The notes: a model not told the origin generated them from the sequence alone. 64,000 bases of DNA from Rhyacophila brunnea (GCA_022495005.1 JAGYXB010000825.1:2914001-2978000); one strand, 5' to 3'. Shown: positions 32,721-44,922, numbered from the stretch's first letter. Numbers and translations are program-made.

Positions 32721-35590
32721 CACATATTATATCCCATAATTTATTTTCGTGATACAAAAAGTAATATTATTTTTATGTTAGTTTAAATTCAGAAATGTCA
32801 ACGTATTTGAGATGAGGTGAAATGGAAAATTTAAAAATGGAAGATTTTGTGCGCCGACACACCAAATACGAAATTAAAATGACAGCATTTGTTTCATTTA
32901 AATTCTGTGATTCCCAGGAGAAGAAAAGAAAAGAAGGATTGCGAGTGAAATTTATTATGTTTTTAATAAGGTTTAAAGATTTAACGTGCCAGAAAAGAAT
33001 TATTATTACTCACTCATCGAAATCCTGTTAAACTGCGGGTTGAATTTCGCATTTAAAAAGAGAATAAAGCAGCCATTTTTTATGTTTTTATTTCTGTAAG
33101 AAGGTTTATTTCATTCCAGGGTTGCAGATAATTGAAATACAATAAAATGAAATATACCCTTTTTATATTCAAGCAAATATTTGTTTTGTAAATTAGATAT
33201 TCCCTCTTTCCATTTTCTACATACGGAATTTTGATGAATGTTGGGTAAATAATATAATCCATAGATTTCAGAGCACGTTCTTTTACGAGATCGTAAAATA
33301 AATACGTACCTAACTCGATTTGGAAAGTGGGAAATGTCTATTTGATTTTTATTATCACTATATTTTTCTAAGGTACACATTAAATTCTTTATTTTCAGAA
33401 AATATCATAATTTTTCGCTAAAAACAACATAGCCTAGATGTATTTATCGAAGTTGATTCACGTTATAATAAATCATTTTGTCAATATTATCAATTGATCT
33501 TTTAATCATTTGTCGTAAACGTCAAATGAATAAACAAATATTTATGAATAAATTAAAATGAGTTTGAAAAAATAAACCCTATAACAGAGGCTCTCAAAGT
33601 TTGTCTGATTAATTCCCAGAGGCGCCGCAGGATTAAAAAAAATAACTCTTCGCCCGTTATGGATGAATGATGACGTATATTCTTATGGAGTCATAGTTCT
33701 CGGGCTCGAATATTCACATGATGCTTTTCAATGTGTTTTTGAATCCAGAGCATGGACCTAAGAGGTTAATCTTGTAACTAACATTAATCCCTCTATAGAA
33801 CCAAAATATAAATATAATAATATCAGAGGCGTGCGGTAACTTTTGATTGTAGGGGTGCTGTAGTTCAATACACACACATCTATATTATGTAATATAAATA
33901 TATATTATGCAATATACAATAAGTACATTTGTGTATTTTTTTTATTATGTTTGTTTTTATATAAGTAGGTACTTTTTTAATTGAAATGTTATTAGCAGAT
34001 ATTACTCACATACTTAAGCTGGTGCTACAGACCATTAGAGTTCATGGCCGACTGCACAATCGTTCTTCAGGAATCTCTACGCAGCGCAACAGTGGGATAA
34101 CTGAAATAACCCACTGTTTGATAAAAAATCTTACCACTATTATCTATTATAAACTGCAGAATAAACAAAATACACAACTTAGTTAATAGTTTGATTTGTA
34201 TGACACAAAAGTTAAATTATCTCGAAACTAGAATTTTTGACTTATACCTCTGTTGCTTTCAGGTACTGAATTGCATATTTTAATAATGGGTGCAGGATTT
34301 AGTCTAGATGTGTATGTTTCTCTGGGATGTTTTCAATCGATACTCTATTTCAATAAGGAAACAACTCGAAATTCTAAGGTTTTGAGTTAATAATGCCATT
34401 TAATGTAGAAATATTTTCTCTTTATAATTCAGCAAAAAAGAAGAGTTAACAATGTCTTAAATGTGTCATAAAATCGAATAACCCATTCTGAAATTAACAA
34501 TTAATTCAATTATAGTAATAACAATGGTTACCACATTGACTGCTGATTAGATAATTGCTTTTTAAAAACCACATTTAAATGGCATGCTAATTATATCAAA
34601 TGGCCACCTTAATCGTTAGCGTTCAATGTATTAACACAATTCAATTTTCAGATTTGAAAAATGATAATTACCGAGAAAGCAATCCTTCGCAAAAGTCAAA
34701 AAAAATCCTTAAGTGGCCAATTACTATATGATTCACCCTATACTTCAATATATGAGTTAATTCCTTATTAAACTGTAAAATTTCATTGTGCATTGCTGAA
34801 TTTTACTAATTTCAAACGTCATTATATTGAAACAAGCTTTTTTTGAGTTTTTCGCCGATTGAAGGTATCGTTATGTAAATTATTTGTTGAGAATTGAAAC
34901 GTTATTAAATTTTTAATTTGTATTTTTAAGTAAGTAAGTAAACTAATAAATCGCAAAAAAAGAATTGGATAAAAATATTGATAGCCGGATAATAAATACC
35001 TACGATAAGTGCACTTTGTCATAACGCTAATGGGGTCGACGATTCTTTTTTTATGTTTTTTTGTGGAGTCCTTTTAGACTAGCGAATGGACTCGCAACAC
35101 GCGATTTCGGTTCCATACGAGAAGTTTTCTTTTGTGTTCGATTCTATTCATCTTTATTTAATTCTGAACGCAAGTAATTATCAAAGTACTGTTAAAAGGA
35201 AAAACAGAAATTATGAAACTTTCTCTTTGTACATGTAACAAATATCGTGATACGCCAGGATAAAAGAGAAAAACACAAAATAAAACAAAAACATCTCTTC
35301 CCAAATGTAAAGGTTCTAAAATTCAAAAAAGTGTGAACGTATAATCTACTATGCATTTCCATTACGTGTTTTGCTGAACGCACTAGTCATTCACAAGTTA
35401 CATGTTCCAGTTCAAAGAGGTTAATGAGAACCTTCTGTGTAATAAAGAGTTATCAAATTAGTACTAGGTATATGTAGATTTTTAAAATTCCCACCAAAAT
35501 TGATATTTGTATTCAGTATTGTTTAGAAAATCTTCACGGAAAGATACACAGCTGTACAGCTTTTACAGATTATTAAAGTTTATTACAATA
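32721..35590. other. Intergenic, nothing firm
   Basis: No gene recognised; open frames here reach 89 codons and match nothing I know. Two strings look like hAT left ends without partners: CAGAGGCTCTCAAAG near 33586 and CAGAGGCGTGCGG near 33825. Confidence 0.35.
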
Positions 35591-35598
35591 AATTACGA

Positions 35599-36300
35599 AT
35601 GAATCTGTTTGAACTTGGTACATTTCGGGCATTACGTGAAATTTATGGTCAAAATAATCGACCTATAGAGATTACTGTTCGTAATTTAATTGGAACATTC
35701 GAGTCAAATGGTAATGTTTGTGATGTTAAGAATTCAACTCATCAAAAACGTAAACGTATTGCTGAAAATATCGATGTTGTCAATCAAAATGTGGATGAAA
35801 ATCCAAAACAATCGATTACACGTCGTTCTCGAGAATTTTGACTTTCTTGTGGCACTACATGGAATATTATTTATAAAGGTTTGCATTTAAAGGCGTATAA
35901 ATTACAGTTAATACAAGAAATTAAATTGAATGATAATTTAGTGCGTCAAAATTAAATTTTAGCTAATTTTAGGTTAAATGGCTTCGTAAACAAGCTCAAT
36001 AATTGTCGCATTTGGAGTAACGAAAACACACGTGTTATTCTTGAAACACATCCACAAAAATTAACGACTTGGTGCAGTATATGGTCTGAAGGTGTAATTG
36101 AACCGTATTTTTTTGAAAACGAAAATGTCAATACAATTACCGTCAATGGGGAAACTACAGAAACATGATTATTGATTTTTTCTGGCATGAAATAGATGAT
36201 TTTGATCCGGACGATATGTGTTCCCAAGAAAATGGTGCACAAAATGGTGCACAAAAAACATGCAATACATCTCGTAACACAATCAACTTATTGAGATATA
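35599..36300 (+). pseudogene. Mos1-like mariner transposase fossil (DUF4817/DDE)
   Basis: Residues 1-80 read T-F-R-A-L-R-E-I-Y-G then N-R-P and I-T-V-R-N-L, and A-E-N-I-D-V-V-N, then I-T-R-R-S-R-E-F. This is the helix-turn-helix region (DUF4817-type) of insect Mos1-like transposases. After a stop come S-C-G-T-T-W-N-I-I, G-L-H-L-K-A-Y-K-L-Q-L, then N-G-F-V-N-K and C-R-I-W-S, W-C-S-I-W, and in a second frame F-F-W-H-E-I-D-D-F-D-P-D-D-M and N-T-S-R-N-T-I-N-L-L. The segment that normally carries F-S-D-E-A-H-F, the first catalytic Asp, is deleted. There are at least two stops and one frameshift. It is dead. Confidence 0.82.
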
Positions 36301-36770
36301 TCTGTCTAATATAATATATCTCTCATTTGATCTGAGTCTAAATGAATAAAAATTAAGTTAAGAAAACGAGTAAATGTTGCAAAAATTATTGTCGATCGAT
36401 TTCGCAACATCTCGACCGATAATGGAATGTTCAAATTCAATTAACTCAAAAAGTAAACCGACGACACCGTGTTTAGAGCATTTGACTACTGCCAAATCTA
36501 AATATATAATATTGTCACTGCATTAGAATATTTTTAACGAATTTTCGAAAACTATGCAAAATGGCGTGAAAGCAACCAAAACGTCCTGCAGTCTTTTCCA
36601 AATGGTGTCACGGATTCAAGAAAGGCTGTATACTTGCGCCTTTTCTTGATTGTATTACCAAACTAGTAAGGATGAAATATAATTTTTTTGAAAATATTTA
36701 AAAACAGTTTTTACATCACCACATACTTATTTATACATGAAACGGGAATCCCTGTGCCCTGTGCAATTAA
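36301..36770. other. Possible transposon 3' remainder
   Basis: Follows the transposase fossil without clear protein similarity. It may be the decayed rest of that element; no terminal repeats were found. Confidence 0.3.
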
Positions 36771-36774
36771 CGCT

Positions 36775-36860
36775 CGCATTGGTAACGATATGTCCGTTGA
36801 ACGCAATGGTTTAACGTATCGTTAGTCTCGAGTTCGAATTACGAGTCTTTTAAATTGATA
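36775..36860 (+). repeat. Possible tRNA-like/SINE fragment
   Basis: Contains AACGCTCGCATTGGTAACG, then a T-arm-like CTCGAGTTCGAATTACGAG. The B-box match is fair, but the D and anticodon arms are not convincing. Low-confidence call. Confidence 0.3.
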
Positions 36861-36892
36861 TTTTATTTTTTAATGTGTGTGGAGCCAGAGAA

Positions 36893-37225
36893 GTGGGTCT
36901 ATTCTATACTTATCGACCGCTAAAGTGATAGATATTATCAAACTTAGGGTAGGTTTATATCAAAGTATTAGCACTTATTGTAACAATTACAAAAAGTTGG
37001 TTGTATTGTTGCATTAAGTGCTATATTTTAACAGCAGCAAGAGAGGCGCTGCTAAAATGTATTGCTTATTGCAACAATTACAACCAACGTATTGTAATTG
37101 TTACAATACGTGCTAATACTTTGATACAAACCTACCCTAAGTTTGATAATATGTATCACTTTAGCGGTCGATAAGTACATAATAGACTCACATAGATCTA
37201 ATAGGTTGAGCAAATGGCTAAGTTA
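36893..37225. mobile_element. Inverted-repeat element with ~95-bp arms
   Basis: Long arms: the left starts GTCTATTCTATACTTATCG and continues through TTATTGTAACAATTAC; the right is complementary and ends AATAGAC at 37187. The right side carries on with AGATCTAATAGGTTGAGCAA to about 37225, and that end sequence recurs inverted at 49686-49713. So the left end here may be truncated. Non-coding MITE, superfamily unknown. Confidence 0.72.
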
Positions 37226-39080
37226 AGAAACCTCTTTGTGAGGCGGCCAAGGTAAATATTGGATTGTACTCATCATATATGTATATTGTTAAAATTGTTA
37301 ATACAGCATTTATAGTATTGACATGAAAATAATGACGGTTATTCATACAAAATACGCGCGATTAATGTGTTAGTTTGAATTGAAAATTCATCATAATATG
37401 GTGATTAAAAATATATTCCGACACAGATTAAAGACTCAGTGACACGCAATTTTTGTTCACAATACTCGACTAAAAGACTCAAGTCAAAAGACACTAATAT
37501 ACCCTACAAAATAACTAAAAATCAGTTAAAACGTTGGGTCTATACGCTGGTTTCTATGGTGATAGTGTATCAAAGCAAAATTTATATAGATGGATCTACA
37601 AACGTTGAAATTTGTTTATTATATGTTTATAATTGTATACGTACCTACCCAAATATAATATTTTGGTATAATTTTTCTTTAATGTTTAAAAAAAAAATAG
37701 CATGCATACCAAATATAAATGCAATGGAATTAATTTAATTCAGTAAAAATATCCCCCATAGTAAAATTTTGATTTGCGCATACGAAAAACCATGTTATTT
37801 AAGAGGTAAAGTAAATTATCATTTTAGCTTGTAGACGGAGTGTAAAAAAGAATTTAATTAACTTTCACTTACGATGCTGATACATTCCATACATTCTGGT
37901 GATTTAACCTTGGATTACCGTACAAATTTACAAGTAGGTTAATAGGAAATGCCTATTTTGAAAACATAAATAAGTGTTTAGGCCAATTATGGTAGCGATA
38001 ATCCCAGACAAAATTCCTAACTTACCCACACAATGATTATAGTGCGTCCAGGCATAATATAAACAATTCAGTTATTTTCAGACCACAAACACGCCAAAAC
38101 GAGCACTTGTTTGACCCTAGCGTCATCTATCATCAATAATCTATTCAATTAACTACAGAGTGACTCAAAAATAAGTTATCGCGCGACAGTGATAGTACTA
38201 GTGGTTGAGTGCGGGAATAAAGAGCCATCCCAGTGCACCCTCCTTATCAACATTAAAGTTTAGTGCCTGGAATCCCTGTATAACACCCACAACATCTAAA
38301 CTACTCCACTCAAAGTGCAGCCAATAAGTTTTGTAAGGTTTCGTCATCATTATTTGCTGTTTGTTTTATCTATAAAATGATCAAAAAATCATTAAAACTT
38401 AATTATAGTTATATGAGTATTTATACATATCCTTACAGCGTACAGAGTTATATTTATATCTTAATCACTCTGCTTACTTTCATATATTTTTCTCACAATT
38501 GAGTATGACCGATTCTCTTTGTTGCAATGAGCATTTATAATTATTTATGTTAAGTAATTAAAATCCGATGGATATATATCAATTATTTATATTTACTGGA
38601 TAATGCTATCGATTTTGAAAATAATAACATATTAATTATATATATTATATGTAAATTATTAGTGGTTTTGGGATTGGCGTCAACTTTGAAAACGGCAAAG
38701 TGCGTATTAACTGAAATAATTACTGTTTAATGGGTTGTGTAACCTAAAGTAACGGGAGTGTTAAAAAAGAATCGTACCTATTTCATTTTTCTCTACTTTA
38801 CAGGAGACTATAAACACAAGTTAATTGACATTCCACTGATATTAACAAAACAGTGTTTTCGGGAGATACATATTGAATTATCTTTAACTGTCGATTTTTT
38901 TGAGAAATCTCTTTCTCATATAATGCAATGTGATATTTTATATCTGGTACCAAACGTAACTCAAAATCGCTAAAATTTTAAATATGTTTTTTTGATCTTA
39001 ATGGGTCGTAATATGCCACAACTGAGTAGAGGTGATTTTAACAGATAATACACCGACAACATTTTGTCATTAACAACGAA
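37226..39080. other. Intergenic, nothing recognised
   Basis: Open frames of 71-99 codons occur but none resembles a known protein. No repeat partner was found in the window. Confidence 0.35.
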
Positions 39081-39084
39081 CCAA

Positions 39085-39660
39085 TCTAACGTGTGACCCA
39101 TTATAAATATTTAGGTACATGAGTCAATGAGAAATGGGACCAGTCTCGAGAAATAAAATCTAGAATTGAGATCACAACGAGCGCCTTTCTCAAAATGAGA
39201 TGCCCCCTTAGCAATCGACACATTAACCTAGGTCTGAGACCGCGTATGGTACGTTGTTATGTTCTCTCAATTCTTTTCTATGGTATGGACGCTAAACTAA
39301 GAGATGCCACGGATAATTGAAGCTTTGGAGATGTGGCTGTATAGACGCATCCTCAAAATTCCTTAGACTGACCGGGTGACAAATGTTGAAGTTCTCAATC
39401 GCATGGAGAAAGACCGAGAAGTTCTACGTAGTATCAAAACCAGGATACTACAGTACCTCGGCCACATTATGAGAGGACAAAAGTACAGCATTCCCCAACT
39501 TGTCATTCAAGGAAAGATCAACGGTAAGCGTAACAGAGGACGGTGTCGCATTTCGTGGCTTAAGAACCTTCATGATTGGTACGAGGGCAGCTCCACTGAA
39601 CTACTCCGGGTAGCAGACGGCAAAGATAAGATTGCCTTGATGGTGGCCGACCTCCGCTAG
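39085..39660 (+). pseudogene. LINE reverse transcriptase 3' end
   Basis: Reads V-T-H-Y-K-Y-L-G-T, then E-I-K-S-R-I-E and F-L-K-M-R, then R-C-Y-V-L-S-I-L-F-Y-G-M. After a frameshift it reads P-R-I-I-E-A-L-E-M-W-L-Y-R-R-I-L-K-I-P, a TAG where Trp is usual, then R-V-T-N-V-E-V-L, G-H-I-M-R and G-K-R-N-R-G-R-C-R-I-S-W-L, ending at the stop at 39660. This series is the thumb and C-terminal end of insect endonuclease-reverse-transcriptase LINEs. The 5' part, with the catalytic residues, is missing, as expected of a 5'-truncated insertion. Not functional. Confidence 0.88.
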
Positions 39661-39930
39661 GGGATGGCACAATAAGAAGAAGATACAGACATACTTATAG
39701 CGTAATGATTATTGGTCATTTGTCAAATTCATTTGACCCTGATCTAGATCAAAAATACACTCTGAAAAAACAACATTTATGATTTTTCCTGATTCGAAAT
39801 TTAAAAAATCATCAAGAGCTTTGAAGATAAACACAAGCACTGTGGCACTATTAATTCCAATGTAGGCTCGGGTTGGCTAAAACACGATCATTTGTATGAA
39901 AATTTGTCATACGATTGGATCACAGGCCTA

Positions 39931-40319
39931 CTGCGGAAGCAACTAGGCGCGGTACGATAATTGGTGAAATATATTAAGTAACGTAGTATACGAGCGGTAT
40001 TTCAACAGCCAGCTTGGGAGAATGCGAAGACCGCAGCGAGTGATCAGCCTTACTGCAAATTATCACTCTGTCAAAGCTCACTTGAGAGCGTGGCAATCTT
40101 AGTATTGGGGATCTGTTCCTGAGGCATTCCCAGGCGTAAAAACTGCTGATGCTTCACATCGAAACGTAGGGTCTCGTGATACGCTCTATTAATACCGAGT
40201 GTAGTGCGGGGCGAGTTAGTTTGGAGGGGTCTGTGTTTGTGTCGGAAATTATCCATGAGCGTCTGTATGTAGCTTGTCTCCTTCATCAATTATATTAGCG
40301 CGCCTCGTTGCTTCCGCAG
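39931..40319. mobile_element. Inverted-repeat element with CTGCGGAAGC ends
   Basis: The ends CTGCGGAAGCAACTAGGCGC and its complement at 40300-40319 match with one mismatch, and a shared ATAATTG follows inside. The element is 389 bp. It contains an inverted copy of dispersed block R (40080-40225). A minus-strand frame at 40071-40289 is only a by-product of that block. Target duplication not resolved. Confidence 0.68.
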
Positions 40320-41090
40320 CTGAACACATTTCCCCGCACCCTTTCTGCGTGTCTAGACAGACTACCCTATGAGCTATTGCATCCACGAGAAATTAATGTG
40401 TGTAGGCAGACTTAATCCGGCTCTTATTTTCAAGCTGTTACAATGTCACAATTACGAGTAATTCAACAGGGGGTAGCAGTTATTTTAATAGATATTGACA
40501 AAAAGGCGATCAATTACTTCTTAATCGTTGAGAGGTTAACTACATAGGTTGTAACTTTAATCGCTGATCATGTACCCAGGCAGTAAAATGCGGGTGAACT
40601 AACGAGTTAATTGAGTTTCCTTGTACGTTGTTAGCGGCGAAAAAGGTTTGGGAACCGCTGGGTTTACATCATTAATCTATACAATAACAATGGTTGTATA
40701 ACCCATCCTTTATTTTGTTCAGTGAGCCACTAATGTCTGAGTCAGTGATGGAAAACTGTTTCTTTGTAATTTAACTATTTTTTATTCAACGTAATAATAT
40801 TACGGCTACATTCTTAAAATAGAATATATTATATTATATTTTAAGAATGTAACCTTTATTCATTGAAAATATCAAACTTGAAAAAGTCTATAAAACACAA
40901 GTACGCATTAAACAAATCCGATGAAAAAAATATTCGATAAATTAGGTTTTGAATGCGCGTCTATCCTGGCGAAGTATCTTAAAACTAATTGTTGATAAAT
41001 AATTACGCAATCTGAGGTATTTTCAAATTCATTCAATAATGACAATATTTATACGTAAAATTATTTGTACGCGATAGGATTACTCCTCAA
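40320..41090. other. Intergenic with one short palindrome
   Basis: TACATTCTTAAAATA at about 40808-40822 pairs with TATTTTAAGAATGTA at about 40837-40851. Near 40640 GGTTTGGGAACCGCTG resembles a hAT right end, without a partner. Nothing else. Confidence 0.4.
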
Positions 41091-41094
41091 ATTA

Positions 41095-41575
41095 TGTATT
41101 TTTACAACGTTTTTATTATCTCGTATTCTTGTTTGTCCGGTGGTTGTTTGTCCATTACAAATCTTGCAATTGATTTTTAACTAACTTCCCGACTAGCTAC
41201 ATTTGAAACTTTTAGAATATATCAGAACAGGATGCCAATGCATTCTTTTAATACTTTTAGCCATCTTTAAGCAGAATTGAATTCATTTTCAGTTAATTCT
41301 GTTTTGTATTATAGAAAGTTATTTCAGAAAAATCAGTAAAAAGTAAAAGACTATTATTGGTTGCTAAGGGGGTGGTCCTAGTAACTAAATTATTAATATA
41401 TACGTGCGTTACTATGGAAATCAAAATGACATTTCAGTATTCTATATTTGTTTGTTTGTTTGTTTGTTTTTTATTTACTTCATATCAAGTACAAGTTTGA
41501 GCATATTGAGCATAATAATTCAACAGAAAATTTAACGTTGTGTATAAAAGTTCTTTTTATTTTGTAATTATTATT
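41095..41575 (+). repeat. Dispersed repeat D, copy 2 (long)
   Basis: Same family as 32115-32450, with the internal part present: GGTGGTCCTAGTAAC, TATACGTGCGTTACTATGG and AAATGACATTTCAGTAT. It includes a short (GTTT)n run at about 41448-41470. Non-coding. Confidence 0.8.
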
Positions 41576-41749
41576 AAATATAAAACACAGTTTTGTAAAT
41601 TTTATCGACTCTGATGTACAGTATGAGAAATCCTTATTTTCGACTCATATACGACACCTGGATCCTGAAGTCTATTTTGCTATATACTACATGAGAGTCT
41701 TGCAGTTTCCTTTATAGGTCTTCTGAGTTTTATAATAAGGCTATTATAT

Positions 41750-43420
41750 AATATGTCTTCGAAAAAGCGCAGATGATGCAGATACAACCTATTTATGGGA
41801 AGATCTTTATCATTCCAGTTGACTCACTTGGTCTTCAAGAGTAGCTGTCAATAACGTCTTTGATTTTTTGGCTATCATCATGTATTCTTCTTCCTTCTTT
41901 CCTCATTGTTACGGGTTGGTTATGGAGGCCATTTTCATTACACTATTTTTGGAGAAAGAACATACCGTGACAGCCAAAAAACTTATTGTGAAAGTCTCCA
42001 GCAATATAAAGCTGTAAATAGTTTGGGTGGTATCGTAGCACCTTGTTGAACGCCTTTGGCATCCGGCAGAAATCTACTTAGTGATATGTGGTGGTTGACG
42101 GATACTGTTGGATATTAGTGAAGATTTATAACTACGAATAATAGTTTATTTTAATAGTTGCTATGCCATCATCACTCATGAGTTCTTCCTCTTTTGATAC
42201 TTTTATTTTTAGGTGTACGGTTGTCTGTTTTGAATGTCTTCTAGCAGCAGCGAATATATTCGGAGAGTCTTCGTTTATGAGAATCTCTTCGTCATTTCAA
42301 GCAAGTTGATAGAAAAGGTTTTAAAAAATAGCCATAAACATAGTTTGGGTAAGATCATAGCACCTTGATGTACGCTTTTAGCATCCGGCAGAAATCTGCA
42401 TATTGGTTTGTGCAGTTTATCGAATGCTGTAATGTTACTGGATTGCAGATTTAAAACTATATATTATAAACTGTTTTATTGATAGTGCGCAATATAAATC
42501 ATTAATAATTAGTTTTGATTCGTTTGTTTTTAAGCGTACTTTACTAATTGCATAAAAACAATCTTGAGGTCTGTTATGGAGGTCACGTAACAGAAGCGTA
42601 ATTTACGAGTTTTCTCATCATTCCAGTCAAGTTCACTGAAAAAAATCTTAAAATATATGTAACATAATTTTGGTGAGAACGTAGCATCTTGATAGCCGCG
42701 TTTAGCATCCGGAAGTAGTCTGCGCATCTATCAATAATCTAGCATATTATATAAGTTGAAGAATGCTAGTAAGTTTCTGTAAGATTGCAGATTTATAACT
42801 ATGTATATCTGTTTAATTGTATATATTTCCTTTAATGCGTTTATTTTTAAGCATACTTTACTGATTAAATAAACAAAATCCTAAGGTCTTTTTTATAGGT
42901 CATGTAGCAGCAGCAGAGTTTATGAGTTTTTTGGTCATTCCAGTCAAGTTCACTGAAAACCTCTGAAAATGTGGCTATAAATAGTTTTGATGAGAACGTA
43001 GCACCTTGATGGCTGCCTTTGGCATCCGGGAGTAATCTGCGCATTGGCATTTATATAAGTTGAATATGCTATTGGGTTTGCTGTATATATGATTGGAGAT
43101 TTATAACTATTGTCTATTTTTCCTTTGATGCGTTTATTTTTAAGCATACTTTACTAATTACATAAAAAAATTCTAAGGGCTGTTTTGTAGGTCACATAGC
43201 AGCAGTAGAATCTGTGAGTATTTTGATCATTCCAGTCAAGTTCACTGATTTTTTTTTTAAATGTGTCTAACACAGTTTTGATGTACACTTTGCACTTTGA
43301 CGGTGGCTTTTGGCGTCCAGAGATAATATGAGCAATGCTTTATAGAGGTTGAAGAATACTGTTGGTTGCTGTATATATAATTTAAGATTTTTAACGGTTA
43401 ATTTTATCCTATTTATAAAC
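41750..43420 (-). repeat. Tandem array of ~300-bp units carrying an RT fragment
   Basis: Five degenerate units are anchored on GCATCCGG-type blocks at 42059, 42381, 42715, 43022 and 43313, spaced 322, 334, 307 and 291. On the minus strand each reads a version of D-A-K-G-V-H-Q-G-A-T-F-S-P-K-L-F followed in most by S-E-L-D-W-N-D. This is the reverse transcriptase block usually written R-G-V-R-Q-G-D-x-I-S-P-K-L-F, then L-D-W, in endonuclease-RT LINEs. The catalytic A-D-D that should follow is not seen. The unit also holds non-RT sequence ending CTTTACTAATTGCATAAA. All units have decayed. Confidence 0.78.
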
Positions 43421-44010
43421 CACTAATCCTTTACTAATCCTCATTATATAGGTAGGTACGTTACTCGTTCGGCTTCTTACTTCATTTCTTTATTCTGCTT
43501 TGGGTATATTCGGAGTCTTGCGTGAAGATTTCTCTTTTCATTAACGAGTTAATAAAAATGTTACACTGTTTTTTACCACTTTTTTTTAATGAATCAACAT
43601 AAAATAGGCAAACATCCAGGGGATGAATATTTTTCGGCCCGCTTCATTCGCAACTTGTCGCTCAAAAGGCATATTTTAACGACGTTATCTGACTCTATGG
43701 CAAGAATTTAATAGAAAATCCCAACACAAAAGATAATATTATGTTAGTTTTGCGCTCTCGGGATCATAACTTCATTAATTTTCCTGTTTTCCTTTTACAA
43801 GGTAGGTATTTAATTTATTTCGCGGTTTTATTCTGTACGCATAAAAGGGAAATATAAACATTAGCGTCTATAAGTCTATAAAAGCATTTCCAAAACAACT
43901 TTTATTTACTTAATACTGGTATTATGTGCGATTTTAACAAATGAAAAATCAATAAATTAACCAATAAATTATTTCAATTGATTTAACTATTTCTTCCATT
44001 TGAGTCGCTT
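43421..44010. other. Intergenic, nothing recognised
   Basis: Unrecognised AT-rich DNA between the RT-fragment array and a PLE-like relic. Confidence 0.35.
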
Positions 44011-44013
44011 TTT

Positions 44014-44050
44014 GCGACCCGGGTTTCGCCTTTCGGCATCTACAGGAGGT
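44014..44050 (-). ncRNA. Decayed hammerhead-like motif, second PLE family
   Basis: The minus strand reads CTGTAGA, then TGCC-GAAA-GGC (a 3-bp stem II), GAAA, CCCGGGTC. Compared with 57380-57412, stem II is better, but the core is CUGUAGA instead of CUGANGA, which should inactivate it. The sequence after it, AAATGGAAGAAATAGTTAAA, resembles the region after the motif in the main PLE. Confidence 0.5.
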
Positions 44051-44134
44051 ATGTGCACTCAACGATGACAAAGCCACAAAAAACGAAACATAAATGTAGT
44101 ACAATTTAAATTTAAATTCCATCAAATATAGTCT

Positions 44135-44256
44135 CCTCCACGTAACTTTGCAATTGTACACATTGACAAGATGTGTGTGCGCACTGCGTATTAATATATT
44201 AGTATTTCAAAGTAATTAAAAAAAAATCTATTTTAAATTGCAAGGTTACGTGGAGG
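44135..44256. repeat. Short inverted-repeat element
   Basis: Arms CCTCCACGTAACTTTGCAATT and its complement with one mismatch, about 80 bases apart. Probably a very small MITE. No clear target duplication. Confidence 0.55.
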
Positions 44257-44835
44257 GTGGTCTACCCTTGGTTGATAGTACCTATTAATTTTCAATAAAC
44301 ACTTTTTTCCTAAGATATGCTAAAGTATCTACATGCTAGATTATTAAACGCAATTATTTAAGCGTATTCTTCTTCTTTTAAGTGCCATATTTTCTATGTA
44401 GGTAGTATAACCGTAAAATTTATGTGACCTTACGGAAAAAAAGCAGTAACTCGACATGATTTCGATTCGAGGAGGTAATTGATTTACGTTTATACACTAA
44501 CCTCGATACTTACTAATTTTCGTATTCGTCAATGCACATTTATATAATTATTATACAGGGTTATGGAATTGGTTTAAACTTATTAAAAGGAGCTCGAGAT
44601 TACATCACGGTTGGTTGGTTCGAAAAAACAAGCGTAGGAAAGTTACATTTTGCATCGGATGCTCGCTATCTCAGTTCTAGGACAATGAATTCCCCCCCTT
44701 TTTTTTTAAAATAAACTGTTTCTTTTATTCAACGAATAAGACACAAGATTTCAGAATGTTACATTCTATATACTGAATATATATAATTTGAAAACATCTC
44801 ATGCATAATATACACACTAGAAAAATCGTTTTTGT
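44257..44835. other. Intergenic, nothing recognised
   Basis: AT-rich DNA without a recognised frame or repeat. Confidence 0.35.
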
Positions 44836-44847
44836 AGAAAAAAAATA

Positions 44848-44922
44848 CGACACCCGACGGGACTTGAACCTGTATCTACTGGATTCGCGCCAGTATGTTT
44901 AACCAATTAAACTACGGGCGCC
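44848..44922 (-). tRNA. tRNA-like gene, probably a pseudogene
   Basis: The minus strand folds as a near-complete cloverleaf: acceptor GCGCCCG with CGGGTGT (two G-U pairs), T8 and A9, D-arm GTTT-AATTGGTT-AAAC, a perfect anticodon stem ACTGG/CCAGT, and T-arm ACAGG-TTCAAGT-CCCGT with one mismatch. A run of eight T follows on the same strand (plus 44838-44845), as for Pol III termination. The anticodon loop, CGCGAAT, lacks the invariant T before the anticodon, so identity cannot be assigned. A degenerate tRNA is more likely than a functional one. Confidence 0.55.

Noticed and set aside
40071..40289. 72-codon minus-strand frame
   Set aside because: It lies in dispersed block R inside an inverted-repeat element, and the frame is not kept in the other copies of the block.
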